Source of the DNA: Comamonadaceae bacterium
GTDB lineage: Bacteria; Pseudomonadota; Gammaproteobacteria; Burkholderiales; Burkholderiaceae
NCBI GenBank assembly: GCA_947455875.1
Contig: CANGSD010000015.1
Location: forward strand, 1 to 10,921
Reading direction: 5' to 3'
Length of the DNA: 10,921 bases
Shown here: positions 1 through 5,618 of the stretch, in pieces
Layout of the letters: every line of letters starts with the position of its first letter
Position numbering within the stretch: position 1 is the stretch's first letter
Notes under the pieces: generated by a model
Told to the model about the DNA's origin: nothing
Databases searched by the model: none
Seen by the model: the letters and a program-made list of their open reading frames with translations, nothing else
Position numbers and translations under genes: made by a program

Positions 1-762
1 GTCCTGGCCGTCGCCGGTGGTCTCCTCGACCTGCACATGGTGAGGATCGAGGAAGGCGCCGTAACCGCGCACGATGGTGACCTTGCGCATCTTGGCCATG
101 GCCGCCAGACCGCCGGTGAGCTTGCCCACCACCTTGGACTTGTGGGCGCGCAGCTTGTCCAGGTCCACGGTCGGTTTGCCAAAGCTCACGCCCAGGGATT
201 CGAAGTGACTGACTTCGTCCATCACCGCCGCCACATGCAGCAGTGCCTTGGACGGAATGCAGCCCACGTTCAGGCACACGCCGCCCAGGCTCGCATAGCG
301 CTCGACCAGCACCACCTTCATGCCCAGGTCGGCCGCGCGGAAGGCGGCTGAATAGCCACCGGGGCCGGCACCGAGCACCAGCAGGTCGCAGGTCAGATCG
401 GCGCCGCCGGCGTAGCTCGCGGCTGGGGCCGCGGCGGCCAGCGGGGCCTGCGCTGGAGCGGGTGCGGCCACCGGAGCCGAAGCGGCGGGGCTCGCAGCCG
501 GGGCGGCTGCAGCGGCTGACGCGCCCTGCGACTCCAGCACCAGCAGCACCGAACCTTCGGCCACCTTGTCACCGAGCTTGACCTTGAGCTCCTGCACCAC
601 ACCCGCGTGGCTGGACGGAATCTCCATCGAGGCCTTGTCACTCTCGACGGTCACCAGGGATTGTTCGGCCTTGATGGTGTCGCCCGGCTTGACCAGGACC
701 TCGATCACCGCCACTTCAGAAAAATCGCCGATGTCCGGCACCTTGACTTCAACGCGACTCAT
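1..762 (-). CDS. lpdA: Dihydrolipoamide dehydrogenase (PDH E3) with N-terminal lipoyl domain, partial
   Basis: This FAD enzyme reoxidises dihydrolipoyl groups of the PDH complex with NAD+. Only the first 254 codons lie in the window; the 3' end runs off the left edge. Seen: a biotinyl/lipoyl domain at about residues 1-78 with lipoyl lysine K43 in ESDKAS; a flexible Ala/Pro linker at about 81-116; the FAD-binding GAGPGG at 131-136; and the redox disulfide motif [13 protein letters not shown] with C163 and C168. The start ATG (760-762) overlaps the stop of the upstream proteasome-like gene as ATGA. It has a good Shine-Dalgarno AAGGAA (771-776) eight bases upstream, inside that gene. A lipoyl domain fused to E3 is known in several proteobacterial PDH complexes, so it is a lineage trait and not damage. 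The linker and lipoyl domain exclude glutathione reductase and mercuric reductase relatives. Confidence 0.96.
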   Translation of the reverse strand, partial: MSRVEVKVPDIGDFSEVAVIEVLVKPGDTIKAEQSLVTVESDKASMEIPSSHAGVVQELKVKLGDKVAEGSVLLVLESQGASAAAAAPAASPAASAPVAAPAPAQAPLAAAAPAASYAGGADLTCDLLVLGAGPGGYSAAFRAADLGMKVVLVERYASLGGVCLNVGCIPSKALLHVAAVMDEVSHFESLGVSFGKPTVDLDKLRAHKSKVVGKLTGGLAAMAKMRKVTIVRGYGAFLDPHHVQVEETTGDGQD

Positions 763-1352
763 TTGCTCTTTTCCTTGGTTTTGACGGTGTACACATCGCC
801 GGGACCGGCGGAATTGCGGTCGAACTCGCAGCCCGCAGCCAGGCCGGCCTCGACCACTTCGCGCGCGGTCTTGGCCTTGCGGTAAGTCGCATGCATCGCG
901 CCCAGCGCGAAGCTGCGGCCCGAGCCGATGCCCCAGAACTCCTTGAACTCAAACACCTCACGGTAGCTGTAGAGGCCGTAGATGCCGCTGGCGTTGGCGA
1001 TCACCACGCTGAACTGGCTGGACTCGTAGGGGTCGCTGTCTTCTTCCTTGGTCTGAAGGAAGAAGTTTTCCTTCAGATAGGGGTGCAGCTTGGTGAAGGT
1101 GTCGAACACCGCGTCCTTGCTCGAAAGCTGCAGGATTTCGCGCGGCATGCTCGCCAACGCCTTGCGCAGCACCGGAAAGTGGGCCACCGTGCCGGCCATG
1201 CCGATGTAGCTGGGGCCGGCATCGGTGTCGATGCGAAAGATCTTGGTGTTGTCTTCGAAGCGATGCACCAGGCGCGTGTCGCCGAAGGTCACCAGGGTGT
1301 CCGCCGCGATGGCGATCTGACCGCCCTTGCGGGCGACAACCACGGTGGTCAC
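759..1352 (-). CDS. Betaproteobacterial proteasome homolog (BPH-like), HslV/20S beta-type Ntn-hydrolase
   Basis: A 197-residue protein of the proteasome fold, cytoplasmic, predicted threonine protease. It starts [10 protein letters not shown], so Met removal exposes Thr as nucleophile, as in HslV (MTTIVSVRR). Catalytic positions seen (precursor numbering): T2, D18 in IAIAADT, K37 in DNTKIF, G54 in [10 protein letters not shown]144 in GIGSGRSFA, and a D178-x-x-S181 pair in FDRNSAGPG. The last resembles the D166/S169 pair of 20S beta subunits more than HslV. The length is slightly above HslV (about 175 residues). An acidic segment (102-110, EEDSD) and a lysine-rich tail (KTKEKSK) distinguish it. 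Known: BPH forms a double-ring protease in betaproteobacteria. The start is GTG (1350-1352), overlapping the aceF stop as GTGA with no visible Shine-Dalgarno, so translation probably depends on coupling to aceF. No HslU-type unfoldase is in the window. Family assignment is from memory of motifs; Ntn/HslV-like fold is near certain, the BPH subfamily is likely. Confidence 0.88.
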   Translation of the reverse strand: MTTVVVARKGGQIAIAADTLVTFGDTRLVHRFEDNTKIFRIDTDAGPSYIGMAGTVAHFPVLRKALASMPREILQLSSKDAVFDTFTKLHPYLKENFFLQTKEEDSDPYESSQFSVVIANASGIYGLYSYREVFEFKEFWGIGSGRSFALGAMHATYRKAKTAREVVEAGLAAGCEFDRNSAGPGDVYTVKTKEKSK

Positions 1353-2680
1353 AGCAGCACGCGGCGGAAGTCCGCCAGGACCTGACCGAGGTAACCGTTA
1401 AAGCGCGCCGCCGATGCGCCGTCGATCACGCGGTGATCCCACGACAGCGACAGCGGCAGCATCAGCCGCGGCTGGAACTGCTTGCCGTCCCACACGGGCT
1501 CCATCTGGCTCTTGCACACACCCAGGATGGCCACTTCCGGCGCGTTGATGATGGGCGTGAAATAACGCCCGCCGATGCCGCCCAGCGACGAGATCGTGAA
1601 GCAGGCGCCCTGCATCTCGGCGGGCGCGAGCTTGCCGTCGCGGGCCTTCTTGGCCAGCTCGCTCATTTCCTGGCTGATCGCCAGCACGCCTTTCTTGTCG
1701 GCGTCGCGGATCACGGGCACCACCAGGCCATTGGGCGTATCGGCGGCAAAGCCGATGTGGAAGTACTGTTTGAGAACCAGCTGCTCGCCGTCCAGCGAGC
1801 TGTTGAACTCGGGGAACTTCTTGAGCGCGGCGACACTGGCTTTGATCAAGAAGGCCAGCATGGTGACCTTAATGCCCGACTTCTCGTTTTCCTTGTTCAA
1901 CTGCACGCGCAAGGCTTCGAGCTCGGTGATGTCGGCATCGTCATGGTTGGTGACGTGCGGGATCATCACCCAGTTGCGATGCAGGTTGGCCGCGCTGATC
2001 TTCTTGATGCGGCCCAAGTCCTTGCGTTCGACGGGTCCGAACTTGGTGAAGTCGACCTTGGGCCAGGGCAGCAGGCCCAGGCCCTCGCCGCCACCAGCCG
2101 GCGCCCGGCCGGCTGCGGCGCGCGTGGAGGCCGTGCCGCTCATGACGGCCTTGGTGAAGGCCTGCACGTCTTCTTGGGTGATACGGCCCTTGGGGCCCGT
2201 GCCCTTGACCTCTTCGAGCGGGACGCCGAGCTCGCGGGCAAACTTACGCACCGAGGGCGAGGCATGGGCCAGCGCGCCGCTGGGCGCAGCAGGCTCGTGA
2301 GCCGCCAAGGCCGCGGTGGGCGAGGTGCGCTCCGGCATGGACGCAGGCGCTGCGACAGGCACGGGCGTAGCCGCGGGAGCCGGGGCAGTAGCCACCGGTG
2401 CGGCAGGCGCTGGCGCGGGTGCGGATGCGGATGCCGCGGCTCCGTCACTTTCCAGCATCACCACCACCGTGCCTTGGGCCACCTTGTCACCAAGCTTGAC
2501 CTTGAGCTCTTTGACCACGCCACCCGCAGAAGACGGGATCTCCATCGAGGCCTTGTCGGATTCGACGGTGATCAGCGATTGCTCGGGCTTGACGGTGTCG
2601 CCGGGTTTGACCAGCAGCTCGATGACGGACACCTCGTCGAAGTCGCCGATGTCGGGGACCTTCACTTCGATCAACGCCAT
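1349..2680 (-). CDS. aceF: Dihydrolipoamide acetyltransferase, PDH E2 component
   Basis: The E2 core transfers acetyl from lipoyl to CoA. Seen in 443 residues: one lipoyl domain (about 1-78, lipoyl K43 in ESDKAS); an Ala/Pro-rich linker (about 81-137); a peripheral subunit-binding domain (about 139-175, with [12 protein letters not shown] and GTGPKGRI); a second linker; then the catalytic domain from about 217 to the end, with the acetyltransferase motif SWDHRVIDG (H416, D420). E2 proteins of this type carry one to three lipoyl domains; this one has a single domain, and the E3 in the same operon supplies another. The start ATG lies 39 bases after aceE, with GGAG (2691-2694) and AAGG (2684-2687) upstream. 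The stop overlaps the GTG start of the proteasome-like gene. A 2-oxoglutarate dehydrogenase E2 (sucB) is less likely because homodimeric aceE sits immediately upstream. Confidence 0.97.
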   Translation of the reverse strand: MALIEVKVPDIGDFDEVSVIELLVKPGDTVKPEQSLITVESDKASMEIPSSAGGVVKELKVKLGDKVAQGTVVVMLESDGAAASASAPAPAPAAPVATAPAPAATPVPVAAPASMPERTSPTAALAAHEPAAPSGALAHASPSVRKFARELGVPLEEVKGTGPKGRITQEDVQAFTKAVMSGTASTRAAAGRAPAGGGEGLGLLPWPKVDFTKFGPVERKDLGRIKKISAANLHRNWVMIPHVTNHDDADITELEALRVQLNKENEKSGIKVTMLAFLIKASVAALKKFPEFNSSLDGEQLVLKQYFHIGFAADTPNGLVVPVIRDADKKGVLAISQEMSELAKKARDGKLAPAEMQGACFTISSLGGIGGRYFTPIINAPEVAILGVCKSQMEPVWDGKQFQPRLMLPLSLSWDHRVIDGASAARFNGYLGQVLADFRRVLL

Positions 2681-2719
2681 GTTCCTTGTTCTCCGTGTTC
2701 TTTTGGGGGGCGCCCGGGA

Positions 2720-5425
2720 TCAGGCGTACAGCGGGTTGACGCGGTCGACCTTCAGGCCGTACTTCTTGATCGCCTCGGCCACCTTGGCGGCGGGCACGGT
2801 GCCCTCCTCGCTCAGGGCCTTGAGAGCCGCCACGACGATGTAGTGGCGATTGACCTCGAAGTGCTCGCGCAGCTTGCTGCGGAAATCACTGCGGCCAAAG
2901 CCGTCGGTGCCCAGCACCTTGTAGGTGCGGCCCTTGGGCAGGTAGGGGCGAATCTGCTCGGTGTAGGCCTTGATGTAGTCGGTCGAGGCGATGACCGGGC
3001 CGGTGTGCTTCTCGAGCTGCTGGGTGACGAAGGGCACGCGTGCCTTGTCGGTGGGATGCAGCAGGTTCCAGCGCTCGCAGTCCTGGCCGTCGCGGGCCAG
3101 TTCGTTGAAGCTGGGGCAGCTCCAGACGCTGGCGGACACGCCCCACTCTTTCTCGAGCAGCTCCTGGGCGGCCAGCGACTCGCGCAGGATGGTGCCCGAC
3201 CCGAGCAGCTGCACGCGAGGCGTGAGCTTGGCGCCGGGCTTGAACAGGTACATGCCCTTGATGATTTCTTCCTCGGTGCCGGCCTGCAGACCGGGCATGG
3301 GGTAGTTCTCGTTCAGGAGGGTGATGTAGTAGAAGACGTTGTCCTGCTTTTCCACCATGCGCTTCAAGCCGTGATGCATGATCACGCCGACTTCGTGCGC
3401 GAAGGTGGGGTCGTAGGAGATGCAGTTGGGGATGGTGCCCGCCAGGATGTGGCTGTGGCCGTCTTCGTGCTGCAGGCCCTCGCCGTTCAAGGTCGTGCGG
3501 CCCGAGGTGCCTCCGAGCAGGAAGCCGCGCGCCTGCATATCGCCCGCCGCCCAGCACAGATCGCCCACGCGCTGCAGGCCGAACATCGAGTAGTAGATGT
3601 AGAACGGCACCATGACGCGGTTGTTCGTCGAGTACGACGTGGCCGCAGCAATCCAGCTGGCCATGCCGCCGGCTTCGTTGATGCCCTCTTGCAGGATCTG
3701 GCCGTTGACTTCTTCCTTGTAGTAGGAGACCTGGTCGCGGTCCTGCGGCGTGTACTTCTGGCCATCGGGGTTGTAGATGCCGATCTGGCGAAACAGACCT
3801 TCCATGCCGAAGGTGCGGGCTTCGTCCACCAAAATCGGCACGGCGCGCGGGCCCAGCTCTTTGTCACGCAGCAGCGCGGTCAGGAAGCGCACATAGGCCT
3901 GGGTGGTGGAGATCTCGCGGCCTTCGGCCGTGGGCTCGAGCACCGCCTTGAAGGCCTCCAGCGGGGGCACGGCCAGCTGTTCGTCGGCCTTGGTGCGACG
4001 GTGCGGCAGATAGCCACCCAGCGCCTTGCGCCGCTCGTGCAGGTACTGCATCTCGGGCGTGTTGTCGGCCGGCTTGTAGAAGGGGATCTCGGCCAGCTTC
4101 TCGTCGGGGATGGGGATGTTGAAGCGGTCGCGGAAAGCCTTGATGTCTTCGTCGGTGAGCTTCTTGGCCTGGTGGGCGATGTTCTTGCCCTCGGCGGCCT
4201 TGCCCATGCCAAAGCCCTTGACCGTCTTGATCAACAGCACCGTGGGCTGACCCTTGTGGTTCACGGCCTTCTCGTAGGCTGCGAACACCTTCTGCGGATC
4301 GTGGCCGCCGCGATTGAGGCGCCAGATGTCGTCGTCGGACATATGGGCCACCATCTCGAGCAGCTTGGGGTGGCGGCCGAAGAAGTTCTTGCGCACGAAG
4401 GCACCGTCGTTGGCCTTCATGGCCTGGTAGTCGCCATCGAGCGTGTCCATCATGACCTGGCGCAGGATGCCGTCCTTGTCACGCGCGAGCAGCGGATCCC
4501 AGTAGCTGCCCCAAATGAGCTTGATCACGTTCCAGCCGGCGCCGCGGAACTCGCCCTCGAGCTCCTGGATGATCTTGCCGTTCCCGCGCACCGGGCCATC
4601 GAGGCGCTGCAGGTTGCAGTTGACGACGAAGATCAGGTTGTCGAGCTTTTCGCGCGCGGCCACGCCAATGGCGCCCAGGCTCTCGACTTCGTCCATCTCG
4701 CCGTCACCCAGGAAGGCCCAGACCTTGCGGTTCTCGGTGTTGGCGATGCCGCGGGCATGGAGGTACTTTAAAAAGCGCGCCTGATAGATCGCCATCAGCG
4801 GGCCCAGGCCCATGGAGACGGTGGGGAACTGCCAGAACTCGGGCATCAGCTTGGGGTGCGGATAACTCGAGAGGCCCTTGCCATCGACTTCCTGTCGGAA
4901 GTTCAGGAGCTGTTCTTCGGAGATGCGGCCTTCGAGAAAGGCGCGGGCGTAGACACCGGGCGCGCTGTGGCCCTGGATGTAGAGGCAGTCACCGCCGTGG
5001 TTTTCGCTCTCGGCGTGCCAGAAATGGTTGAAGCCGGCGCCGAACATGGTGGCCAGCGAGGCAAAAGAGCTGATGTGGCCACCCAGATCGCCGCCGTCGG
5101 CGGGGTGCAGGCGGTTGGCCTTGACCACCATGGCCATGGCGTTCCAACGCATGTAGGCGCGCAGGCGTTCTTCGACCTCGAGGTTGCCAGCGCAGCGAGC
5201 TTCGTCTTGCGGCTCGATGGTGTTGACGTAGCCGGTGGTGGCCGAGAACGGCAGGTCGATGCCTTGCTGGCGCGCCTCCTCGAGCAGCTGTTCGAGCAGG
5301 AAATGCCCGCGTTCGCGGCCTTCGTTGGCGATGACGGCCGACAGGGCGTCGATCCACTCGCGGGTCTCCTGGGCGTCCGCGTCGTTCGCGGCTGCACCAA
5401 ACAGATGCTCAGGCTGTGCTGACAT
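2720..5425 (-). CDS. aceE: Pyruvate dehydrogenase E1 component, homodimeric
   Basis: The thiamine-diphosphate enzyme decarboxylates pyruvate and acetylates the E2 lipoyl group. It has 901 residues, close to the usual 880-900 of the proteobacterial homodimeric E1. Seen: the N-terminal segment expected to contact E2; the GGDLGGHISSFAS block (about 111-123); the ThDP/Mg motif GDGEMDE (240-246) ending in NCN (269-271); the conserved GGHDPQK segment; and a transketolase-like C-terminal half. The start ATG at 5423-5425 follows a strong Shine-Dalgarno AGGAGA six bases upstream. It is the first gene of the minus-strand operon, diverging from a sensor kinase gene across 193 bp. No pdhR-like GntR regulator gene lies next to it in this window, unlike in enterobacteria, so control must come from elsewhere. 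The reading frame is intact. Confidence 0.98.
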   Translation of the reverse strand: MSAQPEHLFGAAANDADAQETREWIDALSAVIANEGRERGHFLLEQLLEEARQQGIDLPFSATTGYVNTIEPQDEARCAGNLEVEERLRAYMRWNAMAMVVKANRLHPADGGDLGGHISSFASLATMFGAGFNHFWHAESENHGGDCLYIQGHSAPGVYARAFLEGRISEEQLLNFRQEVDGKGLSSYPHPKLMPEFWQFPTVSMGLGPLMAIYQARFLKYLHARGIANTENRKVWAFLGDGEMDEVESLGAIGVAAREKLDNLIFVVNCNLQRLDGPVRGNGKIIQELEGEFRGAGWNVIKLIWGSYWDPLLARDKDGILRQVMMDTLDGDYQAMKANDGAFVRKNFFGRHPKLLEMVAHMSDDDIWRLNRGGHDPQKVFAAYEKAVNHKGQPTVLLIKTVKGFGMGKAAEGKNIAHQAKKLTDEDIKAFRDRFNIPIPDEKLAEIPFYKPADNTPEMQYLHERRKALGGYLPHRRTKADEQLAVPPLEAFKAVLEPTAEGREISTTQAYVRFLTALLRDKELGPRAVPILVDEARTFGMEGLFRQIGIYNPDGQKYTPQDRDQVSYYKEEVNGQILQEGINEAGGMASWIAAATSYSTNNRVMVPFYIYYSMFGLQRVGDLCWAAGDMQARGFLLGGTSGRTTLNGEGLQHEDGHSHILAGTIPNCISYDPTFAHEVGVIMHHGLKRMVEKQDNVFYYITLLNENYPMPGLQAGTEEEIIKGMYLFKPGAKLTPRVQLLGSGTILRESLAAQELLEKEWGVSASVWSCPSFNELARDGQDCERWNLLHPTDKARVPFVTQQLEKHTGPVIASTDYIKAYTEQIRPYLPKGRTYKVLGTDGFGRSDFRSKLREHFEVNRHYIVVAALKALSEEGTVPAAKVAEAIKKYGLKVDRVNPLYA

Positions 5426-5431
5426 GGAATG

Positions 5432-5437
5432 TCTCCT
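5432..5437 (-). promoter_or_regulatory. Shine-Dalgarno of aceE
   Basis: AGGAGA on the minus strand lies six bases before the aceE ATG, a near-ideal match to the anti-Shine-Dalgarno sequence. It supports the chosen aceE start and suggests strong initiation for the first gene of the operon, in contrast to the internal proteasome-like gene, which has none. Confidence 0.85.
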
Positions 5438-5466
5438 CGTGGGATGGGGATTTCAGGGCGGTTGTA

Positions 5467-5479
5467 CCGTCTGCGACGG
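5467..5479. repeat. Short perfect palindrome CCGTC-TGC-GACGG in the aceE leader
   Basis: Five-base arms with a three-base centre lie about 42 bases upstream of the aceE start codon. On the transcript this could form a small hairpin; as DNA it could be a dimeric regulator site. It is not followed by a T-run in either direction close enough for an intrinsic terminator. Confidence 0.3.
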
Positions 5480-5502
5480 AGTGTGGCACATTTTTTCTAA
5501 AT

Positions 5503-5532
5503 TTCAAATAGCGCTACATCATTCAGCATTAT
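5503..5532 (+). promoter_or_regulatory. Candidate sigma-70 promoter of the sensor kinase operon
   Basis: TTCAAA (5503-5508) and CATTAT (5527-5532), separated by 18 bases, each match four of six consensus positions. They lie in the AT-rich island. The predicted transcription start is near 5540, giving a leader of about 80 bases. This is only a weak match judged by eye. Confidence 0.3.
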
Positions 5533-5541
5533 GAAATGATG
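5517..5541. repeat. Inverted repeat CATCATT-11-AATGATG, possible operator
   Basis: Two perfect 7-base arms (5517-5523 and 5535-5541) are separated by 11 bases and centred at 5529. They overlap the candidate kinase promoter -10 element, a position where a bound regulator could block or modulate transcription. There is no T-tract, so a terminator is unlikely. Seven-base arms can arise by chance in an AT-rich stretch. Confidence 0.35.
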
Positions 5542-5618
5542 AGGAAGCTTGGGTGACCAGACTCGGCGGTGCAGCTCAAGAAGAGCAAACCCACCTGCGC
5601 CCCTACACTTAGACCCCC

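Larger units (their letters stand above)
5426..5618. promoter_or_regulatory. Divergent intergenic control region between aceE and the sensor kinase gene
   Basis: This is the only sizeable gap between divergent genes, so both operons must be driven from here or nearby. Bases about 5488-5545 form a clear AT-rich island in an otherwise GC-rich window, typical of a promoter zone. It holds two short inverted repeats (5467-5479 and 5517-5541) and a weak plus-strand -35/-10 pair (5503-5532). On the minus strand I could not pick a convincing -35/-10 pair for aceE. The region is too short and stop-rich for another gene. Confidence 0.6.

Noticed and set aside
37..885. Several plus-strand open frames over the lpdA region
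   Set aside because: They run antisense to lpdA, whose lipoyl, FAD and disulfide motifs are unambiguous in the minus-strand frame.
759..1352. Assignment of the proteasome-like gene as ordinary hslV
   Set aside because: There is no hslU neighbour, the protein is about 20 residues longer, the lysine is shifted by three residues, and the C-terminal D-x-x-S segment is proteasome-like.
2416..2436. Short GCGGAT tandem repeat in the aceF linker
   Set aside because: Only two copies, within an Ala-rich linker where such low-complexity codon runs are expected.
1433..4771. A 1112-codon open frame on the plus strand opposite aceF and aceE
   Set aside because: It is antisense to two certain PDH genes. 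Its composition (rich in His, Leu, Ala, Val, Gly, Asp, Gln with no domain pattern) is what a GC-rich third-position bias produces on the opposite strand. It has no ribosome site.
5467..5495. Palindrome plus nearby T-run as an intrinsic terminator
   Set aside because: The T-run (5491-5496) starts 11 bases beyond the 5-bp stem, too far away, and the stem is too short.
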